Shown here: positions 1-9,704 of the stretch, in pieces
Layout of the letters: the number at the start of each line of letters is the position of its first letter
Position numbering within the stretch: the first letter of the stretch is position 1
Assembly (NCBI RefSeq): GCF_024506435.1
Contig: NZ_JANIET010000001.1
Span: 3,348,001-3,412,000 of the forward strand
Direction: 5' to 3'
From: Pantoea trifolii
Lineage (GTDB): Bacteria > Pseudomonadota > Gammaproteobacteria > Enterobacterales > Enterobacteriaceae
Length of the DNA stretch: 64,000 nucleotides
Position numbers and translations under genes: made by a program
The notes under the pieces: generated by a model
The model's database searches: none
Told to the model about the DNA's origin: nothing
Seen by the model: the letters and a program-made list of their open reading frames with translations, nothing else

Positions 1-1250
1 AAGAACTCAAAGCGGTCGGTGATTTCCGGGTTCTCGTCGTTACGACGCGCCAGCGGCGACACTTCAGCCGGGTATTCGGTGATGAAGGTTGGCTGAATCA
101 GGTGCGCTTCAGCGGTCTCTTCGAAGATCTCGGTTACTACGCGGCCGAGGCCCCAACTCTTCTCGACTTTGATGTGCAGCGATTGAGCAATCGCTACCGC
201 TTTATCGAAGTCTTCCAGATCGCTCAGGTCAGTTTCCGGACGGTATTTCTTGATCGCTTCACGCATGGTGAGCTTCTCGAACGGCTTACCGAAATCGAAG
301 CTGTGATCGCCATACGGCACTTCGGTGGTGCCCAGCACATCCTGCGCCAGGGTACGGAACAGGCTCTCAGTCAGCTCGATCAAATCTTTGTAATCCGCAT
401 ACGCCATATAGAGTTCCATCATGGTGAACTCTGGGTTATGGCGCGGCGAAATACCTTCGTTACGGAAGTTACGGTTGATCTCGAACACGCGATCAAATCC
501 GCCCACCACCAGACGCTTCAGATACAGCTCTGGCGCAATACGCAGGTACATATCGATGTCGAGCGCATTGTGATGGGTGATAAATGGACGCGCAGACGCG
601 CCGCCAGGAATCACCTGCATCATCGGGGTTTCCACTTCCATAAACTCGCGGTTCACCATGAACTGACGAATGCCGGCCATGATTTGTGAGCGAATTTTGA
701 AGGTTTTGCGCGAATCGTCGTTGGAGATCAGATCGAGATAACGCTGACGATAACGGGTTTCCTGATCGGCCAGACCGTGGAATTTGTCCGGCAGCGGACG
801 CAGCGCTTTGGTCAGCAGACGCAGCTCAGTGATGTGGATCGACAGCTCACCGGTTTTGGTTTTGAACAGCTTACCGCGCGCACCGAGGATATCGCCGAGA
901 TCCCACTTTTTGAACTGCTCGTTGTAGACGCCTTCTGGCAGATCGTCGCGTGAGACGTAGATCTGAATCTGGCCGCCGACATCCTGCAGGGTGGCGAATG
1001 ACGCTTTACCCATGATGCGGCGCGTCATCATTCGACCGGCCACGCTCACTTCTACGCCCAGCGCTTCCAGCTCTTCGTTCTCTTTAGCGTCATAGCTGGC
1101 ATGCAGCACATCAGACGTGGTGTCGCGGCGGAAATCGTTAGGAAACGCCACGCCTTTTTCACGCAGCGCGCTGAGTTTTTCGCGACGCGCTTTCAGTTCG
1201 TTGTTTAACTCAAGGGCGGCATCAGCGCTCTGCGGTTGTTGTTCAGACAT
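1..1250 (-). CDS. lysS: Lysyl-tRNA synthetase, class II (3' part outside window)
   Basis: Class II lysyl-tRNA synthetase, a cytoplasmic enzyme that charges tRNA-Lys. Reading leftwards from the ATG at 1250 gives [20 protein letters not shown]. The N-terminal OB-fold anticodon-binding region follows (about residues 65-150), then the class II catalytic core with motif 2 residues [18 protein letters not shown]. Only 416 codons are present. The family is about 505 residues long, so the last ~90 residues, including motif 3, lie beyond the left edge. An AGGA ribosome-binding site precedes the ATG. The gap to the prfB stop is only 9 bp, so the two genes form an operon as in E. coli. Identity is secure; nothing in the visible part looks damaged. 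Confidence 0.97.
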   Translation of the reverse strand, partial: MSEQQPQSADAALELNNELKARREKLSALREKGVAFPNDFRRDTTSDVLHASYDAKENEELEALGVEVSVAGRMMTRRIMGKASFATLQDVGGQIQIYVSRDDLPEGVYNEQFKKWDLGDILGARGKLFKTKTGELSIHITELRLLTKALRPLPDKFHGLADQETRYRQRYLDLISNDDSRKTFKIRSQIMAGIRQFMVNREFMEVETPMMQVIPGGASARPFITHHNALDIDMYLRIAPELYLKRLVVGGFDRVFEINRNFRNEGISPRHNPEFTMMELYMAYADYKDLIELTESLFRTLAQDVLGTTEVPYGDHSFDFGKPFEKLTMREAIKKYRPETDLSDLEDFDKAVAIAQSLHIKVEKSWGLGRVVTEIFEETAEAHLIQPTFITEYPAEVSPLARRNDENPEITDRFEF

Positions 1251-1259
1251 GTCGGTTCC

Positions 1260-2358
1260 TTATAGCCCTGCTTTTAAACTTGCTTCAATAAAACGATCGA
1301 TATCGCCATCCAGCACCGCTTGGGTGTTGCGGGTTTCTACGCTGGTGCGCAGATCCTTGATGCGTGAATCGTCGAGAACATAAGAACGGATCTGGCTGCC
1401 CCAGCCAATATCAGATTTGTTATCTTCCGCTGCCTGCTTGTCCGCGTTTTTCTTCTGCATCTCATATTCGTACAGCTTGGCGCGTAACTGCTTGAAGGCC
1501 TGATCTTTGTTCTTGTGCTGTGAACGGTCGTTCTGGCACTGCACCACAATGTTGGTCGGCAAGTGGGTAATACGCACCGCAGACTCGGTTTTGTTAACGT
1601 GCTGGCCGCCCGCACCGGAGGCGCGGTAAACGTCGATACGCAAATCGGCGGGATTGATATCGATATCGATGTTGTCATCCACTTCCGGGTAGATAAACAC
1701 CGAACTGAATGAGGTATGACGGCGGCCGCCGGAATCGAACGGGCTCTTACGCACCAGGCGATGAACGCCGGTTTCGGTGCGCAGCCAGCCAAACGCGTAG
1801 TCGCCGATGATTTTAATGGTGGCGGATTTGGTTCCGGCCACTTCACCGTCTGACTCTTCGATAATTTCGGTTTTATAGCCTTTGGCTTCCGCCCAGCGCA
1901 GATACATGCGCAGCAGCATGCTGGCCCAATCCTGCGCTTCGGTGCCGCCGGAACCGGCCTGAATATCCATGTAGCAGTCGGCGCTGTCATATTCGCCTGA
2001 GAACATACGACGGAATTCCAGTTCGCCCAGCTTCACTTCCAGTGCATCAAGCTCGGCAACCGCTTCGTTGAAAGTTTCTTCGTCGTCGGCTTCCACCGCC
2101 AGATCCAGCAAGCCTTGCACATCTTCCAGGCCCTGACGCATGTGATCTAAGGTTTCCACCACCGCTTCCAGTGAAGCGCGTTCTTTACCCAGCGCTTGCG
2201 CGCGCTCAGGTTCGTTCCAGACGTCAGGCTGTTCCAGCTCGGCGTTTACTTCTTCGAGGCGTTCTTTCTTGGCATCGTAGTCAAAGATACCCCCGAAGAA
2301 CGTCGCTGCGCTCACTGAGGTCCTGGATACGATTTTTGACCGGATTAATTTCAAACAT
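1260..2358 (-). CDS. prfB: Peptide chain release factor 2, made by programmed +1 frameshift
   Basis: Release factor 2, which recognises UGA and UAA and triggers peptide release. Translation starts at the ATG at 2358 ([20 protein letters not shown]) and reads 25 codons to an in-frame TGA at 2281-2283. It must then shift +1 at CTT-TGA-C to continue as [12 protein letters not shown]. The shift site is complete: a Shine-Dalgarno-like CGGGGG, then TAT CTT TGA C. The final product is 365 residues, equal to the E. coli protein. Visible motifs are the SPF tripeptide (RKSPFDSGG) for stop-codon recognition and GGQ (SGAGGQHVN) for hydrolysis. The residue before SGAGGQ is alanine, as in most bacteria rather than the threonine of E. 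coli K-12. The gene is co-transcribed with lysS. Its usual upstream neighbour recJ is separated from it here by the autotransporter gene. Confidence 0.97.
2278..2292 (-). promoter_or_regulatory. prfB autoregulatory frameshift site
   Basis: On the minus strand the sequence reads GGGGGTATCTTTGAC. The CTT codon is followed by the early TGA stop and C, with a Shine-Dalgarno-like G-run three bases upstream. In this gene family, low RF2 lets ribosomes pause at UGA and slip +1, so RF2 controls its own synthesis. The reading frames on both sides match the RF2 family, so this is not a sequencing error. Confidence 0.95.
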
Positions 2359-2912
2359 GGCTTTTCAGTCTTTTTTGACGATTCGGTGAAAGGAGATAAA
2401 AACTAACGCGCTAGTTTACCCGAAAGTGTGCGTACTTTGTAGCATTGCACGCAGTGTGAGTGAGTACGCACGCGCCGTGAGAAAAAAAGTTCTCAACCTT
2501 CTGGAAAGCCGCATTCGTTATGTTTTCCAAAACACCCCAGCAAACACCTCTCCCTCAGAACCTTCTTAGGAATTTTCCTGCAAATTTTAGGCGATTAGCG
2601 CTGAAAGACGTCATTAAAGATCATGATTTATAACGATAAATCATTAAGAATTGCCTTGTGAGAAATTTCCTGCAAGAAAGCAGACACGTCTCAAACAACG
2701 CCATTAAGCAGCTGATATTCAGCCTATCGATTTGTTAGCGCCCTTTTATCATTTTGCTCAGTGACTATCCCCCCGATGGACATCACTAACGTCCAGACCG
2801 TTTGTCACCACGACCGCCAGGAATGCGCAGCTTTGACAGGGAATGACACAGTAATCAGCGCCCGTAAACGTGAGCGGGCACAACATGTCCTGAGAGACAT
2901 GAAGGAGTATCG
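2359..2912. other. Divergent intergenic region between prfB and the autotransporter
   Basis: A 554-bp, AT-richer stretch without a convincing gene. It must hold the prfB-lysS promoter (leftward) and the autotransporter promoter (rightward). A perfect small inverted repeat, CATGTC-6 nt-GACATG, lies at 2884-2901 and abuts the AAGGAG ribosome-binding site (2902-2907) of the autotransporter, so it could form a hairpin beside the translation start. I could not assign promoter boxes with confidence. Confidence 0.6.
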
Positions 2913-5669
2913 ATGTTTATTCCCGGTTTGCGCACTTCTCCGCGCCTGCTTGCCTTGTTGATGCCTTTGTTACTCGCCGCCTGCGGTGGCGGAGGTGGAG
3001 GCGGCGGTAGCGCGACAACCTCGCCCACCACCGGCACGCCTGAGACACCCACACCAGCTCAGCCCGGCGCGTTAGGCAATGCCAGCAAAGTGGGCATTAT
3101 TGATTCGGGGTTATCGCCCGATCGCAGTGAAGTTAATTACGCCAATGTGCAGTTCACCAGCTACGTTGGCGGCGGTAGCAGTTTGAATGATAACCAAGGC
3201 ATTAACGGTCACGGCACCGTGGTGGCGCTGACGTTATTGGGCCTGTCGCCGGGTAGCGCACTGTATGTGGCGCAGGCATCTCAAAACAATATTTTTCAAT
3301 ACGACGATACCGCGCGAGCGGTGAGCGGCCTGCTGAGCCAGGGCGTGCGGATTTTCAATATGTCGTACGCCTCCAGCGAACGTTTAACCACCGCGCAGGC
3401 GTTAACCGATGCGCAGCCGCACTATCAGGTACTGGTGCAAAGCATGCGTGAGATTGCGGCGGCTAACGGCCTGGCGGTGGTGATCACCGGCAATGGCGGC
3501 ACCGCCACACCTTCTCCTAACGCCCAACTGCCGCTGATTTATCAGGACAGCGCGCTGCAAAAGAACATGCTGGCGGTCACCGGCGTGATGGACAGCACCT
3601 CATACGACACGGCGAACCGCGCGGCCTTAACCGGGCCGTTTGATGCCTGCGGCAACGCTGCCGCATGGTGCCTGAGCGCACCGGGTTACAGCGATTATCG
3701 TTTTCAGAATAGCGACGGCACCTGGGTGAATGCGCGTAGCTACGGCACCTCATTTGCCGCACCGCGCGCTGCAGCGGCGGCTTCGCAAGTGTTGCAGCGC
3801 TTTCCGTGGATGAGCGGCTACAACCTGCAGCAAACGCTGTTGACCACCGCCATTTATCATAGCGATGCGTATGCAGGCGCTGCGGATAGCGCCAACGGGA
3901 GGCCTTACAACGATACCTTCGGCTGGGGCGATCTCAACCAGGCGAAAGCGCTGAACGGTCCGGCGATGTTTTGGGCCAATGATTTTCACGCCAGCCTGGA
4001 TGCGGGCAGCTATGTCTTCTCGAATGCCATCAGCGGCGATCGCGGTCTGATCCTTGACGGCGCGAATAATGGCGGCGTGCTGCAGTTAACCGGCAACAAC
4101 AGTTACCTCGGCCAGACCAGTGTCTCGGCCAATACATTGCTCATCGATGGTGCGATTGCTGGCAGTGCCAACGTCAGCGGCAGCGGCATCCTGGGTGGCA
4201 GCGGCGTGATTGGCGGCAGCTTACTCAATCAGGGCTCGGTCAACGGCGGCTTGCAGGTGCACGGCGATTACCAGCAACGCAGCAACGGCGTGCTGAATAT
4301 TGCGCTGAACAGTCCGCTGCGCGTAGCGGGCCATTCGACGCTGGACGGCATGCTAAACCTCGCGCCACCGTCATCGACCTATGTGGTGAAACAGCAGGAA
4401 ACGCTGCTGACCAGCGATGCGGGCGTCAGCGGCCAGTTCAGTCAGGTCAATACCGGCGTGTTCCTCGATGGTTTGGTCAGCTACAACGCCAACAGCGTCA
4501 CCGGCCAACTGACGCGTAAAAATACTGCGGCAGCAGCGGCAGCGATGGGCATCAACGGCGCCAGCACCCAGCAAACGGCCGTGAATCTGGAGCAGGCATT
4601 TAGCGTGGCGGATAGCTGGCAGCAACAGGGATCGCTCAGCAGTGCGCAGCAGTCGGCGCTGGGCGCGGCCGGCGCGTTCCAGACGCTGGCGGATGCCAGC
4701 AGTGCTCAGGCTGCCATTAATTCCCTTTCCGGTCAGGCGCACGCCTCCAGCAACGCGGTACTGTTTAACGCGCTGGATTATCAAAGCCGCCTGTTAAGCA
4801 ACCGTATCGCCGACGCCAGCGCCGACAATCGTTACGGTTTCTGGATCGAAAGCGGTCAACTGCGCGGTTCACTGGATCAGGCGGGCTACCTCGGTACCGA
4901 TTATCGCAACACGCTTACTGCGTTGGGCGTAGATAGCGATTTGGGCGTTTCTGGTCTGCGCGTGGGCGTGGCGTGGACGCAGAACCAGATCGATTCCACC
5001 TACGACCAAACCGGCGGCACCAGCCGTAATCGCCTGCAAGGCGCGATGCTGTATGGTCGCTACGATCTAACGCCAGAATGGTATCTGCAGGGCAATCTAA
5101 GCTATCAACATGGTCGCGATGAGTTAAAACGCCTGATATTACTGGATGAAGCTTCGCCGGTGTCATCGACCACCCGCAGCAACAGCTGGCAGGCGGCACT
5201 GCAGAGCGGCTATCGCTGGACAATTGAGGATAACTATCGCCTCGAACCGTATCTCGGCTGGCGTGAGACCGGGCTGGATACCGGTGCATTTGAGGATAAA
5301 GGCAGCGCGTTTGGTCTGAGTGGTGACGGCGACAGCTATCGACGCAGCGTCGGTTATAGCGGTTTGAGTATCAGCGCACGGCAGGATTGGTCGGCTGGAT
5401 TGTGGAGCATGCTGAGTCTGTATGGCGAATATCAATACGCGTTCAACAATCCGTCAATGGATGTCAGCGCGCGCTGGGGCGGATTTGGCGATGACCAGAA
5501 CCGTTTCACGATTCCCGGTATGCAGCTCGATCGCCGGTCGCAGTGGTTAGGCGTGCGGTTGGATGTGGCGCAGACGTCACGTGCGCGCCTGTTCCTGCGC
5601 GCCGACCAGCACTTCGCCGATCATGGTGACGAGAAAGTGCTGCGCGGCGGTGTGGATGTGAGTTTCTGA
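2913..5669 (+). CDS. Subtilisin-like autotransporter serine protease with lipoprotein-type signal
   Basis: Predicted surface protease secreted by the type V (autotransporter) route; 918 residues. An N-terminal signal ends in the lipobox LLAAC (Cys24) and is followed by an eight-glycine run and a Thr/Pro-rich spacer, resembling Bordetella SphB1. The S8 (subtilase) catalytic triad is visible: Asp64 in GIIDSG, His100 in NGHGTVV and Ser280 in GTSFAAP. Around residues 390-450 there is a passenger-associated repeat region (GNNSYLGQTSVSANTL and following Gly/Ser-rich strands). The last ~280 residues form the beta-barrel translocator, ending in an aromatic residue (VDVSF). The start is supported by AAGGAG six bases upstream. 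It is oriented against its neighbours and sits between prfB and recJ, which are adjacent in E. coli, so it is probably an insertion. The substrate is unknown; SphB1-type enzymes process other surface proteins. Confidence 0.9.
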   Translation: MFIPGLRTSPRLLALLMPLLLAACGGGGGGGGSATTSPTTGTPETPTPAQPGALGNASKVGIIDSGLSPDRSEVNYANVQFTSYVGGGSSLNDNQGINGHGTVVALTLLGLSPGSALYVAQASQNNIFQYDDTARAVSGLLSQGVRIFNMSYASSERLTTAQALTDAQPHYQVLVQSMREIAAANGLAVVITGNGGTATPSPNAQLPLIYQDSALQKNMLAVTGVMDSTSYDTANRAALTGPFDACGNAAAWCLSAPGYSDYRFQNSDGTWVNARSYGTSFAAPRAAAAASQVLQRFPWMSGYNLQQTLLTTAIYHSDAYAGAADSANGRPYNDTFGWGDLNQAKALNGPAMFWANDFHASLDAGSYVFSNAISGDRGLILDGANNGGVLQLTGNNSYLGQTSVSANTLLIDGAIAGSANVSGSGILGGSGVIGGSLLNQGSVNGGLQVHGDYQQRSNGVLNIALNSPLRVAGHSTLDGMLNLAPPSSTYVVKQQETLLTSDAGVSGQFSQVNTGVFLDGLVSYNANSVTGQLTRKNTAAAAAAMGINGASTQQTAVNLEQAFSVADSWQQQGSLSSAQQSALGAAGAFQTLADASSAQAAINSLSGQAHASSNAVLFNALDYQSRLLSNRIADASADNRYGFWIESGQLRGSLDQAGYLGTDYRNTLTALGVDSDLGVSGLRVGVAWTQNQIDSTYDQTGGTSRNRLQGAMLYGRYDLTPEWYLQGNLSYQHGRDELKRLILLDEASPVSSTTRSNSWQAALQSGYRWTIEDNYRLEPYLGWRETGLDTGAFEDKGSAFGLSGDGDSYRRSVGYSGLSISARQDWSAGLWSMLSLYGEYQYAFNNPSMDVSARWGGFGDDQNRFTIPGMQLDRRSQWLGVRLDVAQTSRARLFLRADQHFADHGDEKVLRGGVDVSF

Positions 5670-5692
5670 GTGCTGCGCACCCAACGGTGTAG

Positions 5693-5712
5693 GGTCGCCA
5701 TTCATGGCGACC
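5693..5712. repeat. Short palindromic intergenic repeat, copy 1
   Basis: GGTCGCCAT and ATGGCGACC arms of 9 bp separated by TC, in the short gap between the convergent autotransporter and recJ stops. It is one of six copies of this palindrome in the window, all between genes. Confidence 0.85.
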
Positions 5713-5721
5713 TCACGCACC

Positions 5722-7449
5722 TTACATCGGCCAGATATGATCGATGATCAACTGCACCGAACGATTACCACGATACTCGTTAATATCCAGCTTGTAGGCC
5801 AGCTGCACCTGACGCACGCTGCTGTCTGGCCACAGCGTGGTATCCACGTTGAAGGCAATCCCATCTAACAGCGGGCCGCCGCCGAGCGGCTCGACCATCA
5901 CTTTTAAATGGCGCTCGCCCACTAACCGCTGTTGTAGCAGCTTGAACTTGCCATCGAACACCGGCTCCGGGAACGCCTGGCCCCACGGACCGGCTTCTCG
6001 CAGCATTTCGGCGGTGTGCAGCGTAAACTCCTGCGCATGCAGTTCGCCGTCCGACCAAATCACGCCCTGCAGCGCTTCGCCATCCAGCCACTCATCAATC
6101 AACGCGGCAAAACGCGCACGGAACTCCTCGTACTTCGCGGTTTCCAGTGACAATCCGGCGGCCATGGCGTGACCACCAAATTTGATCATCAAACCCGGGA
6201 ACAGCGTGTCGAGACGCTCCAGTGCATCGCGCAGATGCAAACCGGCAATCGAGCGGCCAGAACCTTTCAGCGTGCCGTCTCCGGCAGGCGCGAAAGCGAT
6301 CACCGGACGATGAAAGCGCTCTTTTAATCGCGACGCCAGAATTCCGACCACGCCCTGATGCCACTCTGGATGGTAGAACGCCAGACCCAGCGGCAGATCG
6401 GTGTGCTGGCGCTCCAGCTCATCGCACAGCGCCAGCGCTTCGCTCTTCATGCCCTGCTCAATCTCTTTGCGCGTCTGATTCAGCGCATCGAGCTCATTGG
6501 CCAGCATGCGCGCCTCGGAGATATCTTCGGTGAGCAGCAACGCCACGCCAACCGACATATCGTCCAGACGACCGGCGGCATTAAGACGCGGACCGACAGC
6601 AAAACCGAGATCGCTGGCAGCAAGTTGACGCGCATCGCGATTGGCAATCTCCAACAGCGCGCGAATCCCGGCGCGGCATTTTCCGGCGCGGATACGACTC
6701 AAACCTTGCCACACCAGAATGCGGTTGTTGGCATCTAGCGGCACCACATCGGCTACGGTGCCCAGCGCCACCAGATCGAGCAGTTCCGCCAGGTTTGGCT
6801 CGGCGCGGCTATCGCTAAACCAGTTTTGCTGACGCAGATGCGCACGCAGCGCCAGCATCAGATAGAAGGCCACGCCAACACCCGCCAGCGAACGTGAAGG
6901 GAATTCGCTGTCGTTGAGATTCGGGTTCACAATCGCTTCGGCGGCGGGCAAGGTTTCGCCCGGCAAGTGGTGATCGGTAACCAGCACCGGAATGCCGTGC
7001 TGATGCGCGGTATCGACTCCAGCATGTGATGAGATGCCGTTGTCGACGGTGAGAATCATCTCCGCACCGCGCGCTTTGGCCTGCTCGACCACTTCCGGAC
7101 TTAAGCCGTAACCATCTTCGAAACGGTTTGGCACCAGATAATCAACGTTGCCACCAAGGCTGCGCAGCGCCAGCACGGTTAACGCGGTGCTGGTGGCGCC
7201 ATCGGCATCGAAATCGCCTACCACCACGATGCGCTTGCCTGCCAACAGCATCTGATGCAGCAGCGTCACGGCGGCTTCGATGCCGCCCAGCGTTTGCCAC
7301 GGCAGCAGATGTTTAGCGCCGCGCTCCAGTTCCAGCGCCTGTTTCACGCCGCGTTGCAGATACAAGCGGCGCAGCAAAGGGGGCAAATCAGCGGGTAGGC
7401 TGGCTTCGGTCTCGGCTTCGCGCCGACGCAATTCAACAGAATGAATCAC
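5722..7449 (-). CDS. recJ: Single-stranded-DNA 5'-3' exonuclease RecJ
   Basis: 5'-3' exonuclease acting on single-stranded DNA in RecF-pathway recombination, mismatch repair and fork processing. The 575 residues match the E. coli enzyme (577) along the whole length. The DHH-family metal-binding motifs are present: DFDADGA (residues 79-85), VDNG (Asp136) and TDHHLP (159-161). The DHHA1 region contains GGHAMAAG, and the C-terminal OB domain ends NRSVQLIIDHIWPM. The start is a GTG at 7449, 6 bp after the dsbC stop, so the gene is probably translated from the xerD-dsbC-recJ transcript. In E. coli prfB and lysS continue this transcript; here the autotransporter and a palindromic repeat intervene. 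Confidence 0.97.
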   Translation of the reverse strand: MIHSVELRRREAETEASLPADLPPLLRRLYLQRGVKQALELERGAKHLLPWQTLGGIEAAVTLLHQMLLAGKRIVVVGDFDADGATSTALTVLALRSLGGNVDYLVPNRFEDGYGLSPEVVEQAKARGAEMILTVDNGISSHAGVDTAHQHGIPVLVTDHHLPGETLPAAEAIVNPNLNDSEFPSRSLAGVGVAFYLMLALRAHLRQQNWFSDSRAEPNLAELLDLVALGTVADVVPLDANNRILVWQGLSRIRAGKCRAGIRALLEIANRDARQLAASDLGFAVGPRLNAAGRLDDMSVGVALLLTEDISEARMLANELDALNQTRKEIEQGMKSEALALCDELERQHTDLPLGLAFYHPEWHQGVVGILASRLKERFHRPVIAFAPAGDGTLKGSGRSIAGLHLRDALERLDTLFPGLMIKFGGHAMAAGLSLETAKYEEFRARFAALIDEWLDGEALQGVIWSDGELHAQEFTLHTAEMLREAGPWGQAFPEPVFDGKFKLLQQRLVGERHLKVMVEPLGGGPLLDGIAFNVDTTLWPDSSVRQVQLAYKLDINEYRGNRSVQLIIDHIWPM

Positions 7450-7455
7450 TGTGCG

Positions 7456-8169
7456 TTAACCGCCACGCTTCTGGCCGTCAAGCACCTGCTTCAGCTCTTG
7501 CGGTCCCTGATAGCCAGGAATCATCATGCCGCTATCCGTGAGAATGGCTGGCGTGCCCTGAATGCCAAACAGGATGCCGAGTTTGTACTGCTGCTCGATA
7601 TTGATTTTGCAGGTCGCTGGCGCATCCATCTGCGGCGCATCGCCTTTCATCGCTGCATCGAAAGCTTTGTTACGATCGGCGCTGCACCAGATGGCGCGCA
7701 TGGCTTTTTCAACCTGGCCGTTGAGACCTTCACGCGGGAAGGCCAGATAGCGCACGGTGATGCCGAGCGCGTTGTAGTCGGCCATCTGCTCATGCAGCTT
7801 GCGGCAGTAGCCGCAGGTGATATCGGTGAACACGGTGATCACGTGCTGCTCTTTTGGCGCTTTGTAGACAATCATGTCTGGCGCCAGCGCCGTGACTTTT
7901 TTGTCCAGCAACTGGTTAGTGACGTTGACCGGTTGGCTGCCGCTGACATCATACAGCGGCCCCTGAATCATGTGTTTGCCGTCTTCGGAGACGTAGAGCA
8001 CGCCGCTTTCGGTCAGCACCGTTTTGATGCCCGGCAGCGGTGACGGCTGGATTTCAGCCTGCTGCAATCCCAGTTTTTTCAGCGTTTGCTGAATGGCGTT
8101 GTCATCGGCATGCGCCAATCCAGTGAATGCACTGACCAGCAGAGCCAGCATCGTTAGCTGCTTTTTCAT
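7456..8169 (-). CDS. dsbC: Thiol:disulfide interchange protein DsbC
   Basis: Periplasmic disulfide-bond isomerase that reshuffles wrong disulfides in secreted proteins and is kept reduced by DsbD. The 237-residue protein has a clear Sec signal (MKKQLTMLALLVSAFTGLAHA), an N-terminal dimerisation domain and a thioredoxin-fold catalytic domain with the active site CGYC at residues 119-122. A further pair of cysteines (AIWCS and ATCKI) matches the structural disulfide of the family, and the cis-proline loop is GTPA. It lies 22 bp downstream of xerD and 6 bp upstream of recJ, the conserved enterobacterial order. Confidence 0.97.
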   Translation of the reverse strand: MKKQLTMLALLVSAFTGLAHADDNAIQQTLKKLGLQQAEIQPSPLPGIKTVLTESGVLYVSEDGKHMIQGPLYDVSGSQPVNVTNQLLDKKVTALAPDMIVYKAPKEQHVITVFTDITCGYCRKLHEQMADYNALGITVRYLAFPREGLNGQVEKAMRAIWCSADRNKAFDAAMKGDAPQMDAPATCKINIEQQYKLGILFGIQGTPAILTDSGMMIPGYQGPQELKQVLDGQKRGG

Positions 8170-8191
8170 CTTAAATCCTTGTTACCGCATC

Positions 8192-9085
8192 TCAAGCGCG
8201 CGGATGATGCTGTTGATGTAACAGACGCAGGCGCTCAGTGGCGACGTGCGTATAAATTTGGGTGGTCGAGAGGTCGCTGTGGCCCAGCAACATCTGTACG
8301 ACGCGCAAATCGGCGCCATGGTTCAGTAAATGTGTGGCAAATGCGTGGCGCAGCACGTGCGGCGACAGCTTTTCGCTATCGATACCGGCAAGGGTCGCAT
8401 AGTGTTTGATGCGATGCCAGAAGGTCTGCCGCGTCATTTGCTGTGCGCGCTGGCTGGGAAACATCACGTCCAGCGTTTGCCCGTTGAGCAGCCACGGCCG
8501 ACCATGTTCCATATAGTATTCAATCCAGTACACCGCTTCTTCACCTAACGGCACAAGGCGCTCTTTGTTGCCTTTACCGATCACGCGCACCACACCCTGA
8601 CGCAGGCTGATATCGCTGATGGTTAAGCCCACCAGCTCCGTCACGCGTAAACCGGTGGCGTACAGCAATTCCAGCATCGCCTTGTCACGCAGTTCAAGCG
8701 GCACATCAATGCTCGGCGCCTGCAACAAGCGTTCGACCTGGTTTTCACTGAGATCTTTCGGCAGACGCTGCGGCAGTTTCGGTGCCGACAGCAGCGCGCT
8801 GGGATCGTCACTGCGCAATTTTTCCCGATAGAGATATTGGCACAAGCGGCGAATGGCGCTGAGGGTGCGCGCCGAGCTGGTGGCTTTGTAACCTCCCTCA
8901 ACGCGTTCGGCGAGAAACTGCTGCAAATCAAGCGCTTCCAGCGTTAAGAGCGTGCGATCGTGGTGATGCAGCCAACCGGTGAGCGTTTGCAGATCCTGCC
9001 GATAAGAGGCGAGCGTATTTTGCGCCAGATTACGCTCAATCCAAAGCGCATCCAGAAACTGTTCGATCAGATCGCTGTCCTGCAC
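8192..9085 (-). CDS. xerD: Site-specific tyrosine recombinase XerD
   Basis: With XerC it resolves chromosome dimers at dif under FtsK control. I chose the GTG at 9085: it has GGAG seven bases upstream and gives 297 residues, against 298 in E. coli. A longer frame to 9187 would run into fldB on the other strand and adds unrelated sequence. All catalytic residues of the tyrosine recombinase family are visible: Arg147 (ATGLRVTEL), Lys171, His243 and Arg246 (HVLRHAF), His269 (LGHSDL) and the nucleophile Tyr278 (QIYTHV). The N-terminal SAM-like DNA-binding domain covers about residues 1-105. This is the first gene of the xerD-dsbC-recJ run and is divergent from fldB. Confidence 0.97.
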   Translation of the reverse strand: MQDSDLIEQFLDALWIERNLAQNTLASYRQDLQTLTGWLHHHDRTLLTLEALDLQQFLAERVEGGYKATSSARTLSAIRRLCQYLYREKLRSDDPSALLSAPKLPQRLPKDLSENQVERLLQAPSIDVPLELRDKAMLELLYATGLRVTELVGLTISDISLRQGVVRVIGKGNKERLVPLGEEAVYWIEYYMEHGRPWLLNGQTLDVMFPSQRAQQMTRQTFWHRIKHYATLAGIDSEKLSPHVLRHAFATHLLNHGADLRVVQMLLGHSDLSTTQIYTHVATERLRLLHQQHHPRA

Positions 9086-9185
9086 TGTACTCTCCGCCCG
9101 TGTGAAATCGTGCTCATTATGCCTGAAAGTAGGCTGCTTCTGGTACAATTGCCCCCGAGTCAGTTTCAGACAGAGCATTAATTGC

Positions 9186-9704
9186 ATGAATATTGGTTTA
9201 TTTTATGGTTCGAGCACCTGCTACACCGAGATGACGGCGGAGAAGATCCGCGACTTTATCGGTGAAGAATTAGTCACGCTGCACAATTTGAAAGATGACG
9301 ATCCGTCGCTGATGGAGCAGTACGATTTGCTGATCCTCGGTATTCCGACGTGGGACTTCGGTGAATTGCAGGAAGATTGGGAAGCGATTTGGCCGCAGAT
9401 TCCGGCGCTGAACTTGCGCGGGAAAATCGTGGCGCTGTACGGCATGGGCGATCAGGGCGAATACGCCGAATGGTTCCTGGATGCGCTCGGCATGCTGCAC
9501 GAACTGTTGCAGCCGATGGGCGTGCAGTTTGTAGGTTACTGGCCGCTGGAAGGCTATGAGTTTACCAGCAAAAAACCGCTGACCGCAGATGGCTCGCAGT
9601 TTGTCGGCCTGGCGCTTGACGATGTTAACCAGTTCGATCTGAGCGATGAGCGCGTCGAACAGTGGTGTGAACAGATTCTGACGGAAACCGCAGCGCTGCT
9701 TTAA
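9186..9704 (+). CDS. fldB: Flavodoxin FldB
   Basis: Long-chain flavodoxin, a small cytoplasmic FMN electron carrier; the fldB paralogue belongs to the SoxRS oxidative-stress response in E. coli. It has 172 residues (173 in E. coli). The FMN phosphate-binding loop is [13 protein letters not shown] near the N-terminus, and isoalloxazine-contacting loops include [14 protein letters not shown] and [12 protein letters not shown]. The start is the ATG at 9186; an upstream in-frame extension to 9102 covers the divergent xerD promoter and is not used. Its stop overlaps the convergent cptA stop by 4 bp. Confidence 0.95.
   Translation: MNIGLFYGSSTCYTEMTAEKIRDFIGEELVTLHNLKDDDPSLMEQYDLLILGIPTWDFGELQEDWEAIWPQIPALNLRGKIVALYGMGDQGEYAEWFLDALGMLHELLQPMGVQFVGYWPLEGYEFTSKKPLTADGSQFVGLALDDVNQFDLSDERVEQWCEQILTETAALL

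Noticed and set aside
102..689. 195-codon frame on the plus strand within lysS
   Set aside because: Antisense shadow of a highly conserved synthetase frame; no start signals.
2761..2961. Short open frame upstream of the autotransporter
   Set aside because: It overlaps the autotransporter start, has no family resemblance, and lies over the likely leader region.
9086..9187. Longer N-terminus for XerD
   Set aside because: It would overlap the divergent fldB start. The GTG at 9085 has a good ribosome-binding site and matches the family start.
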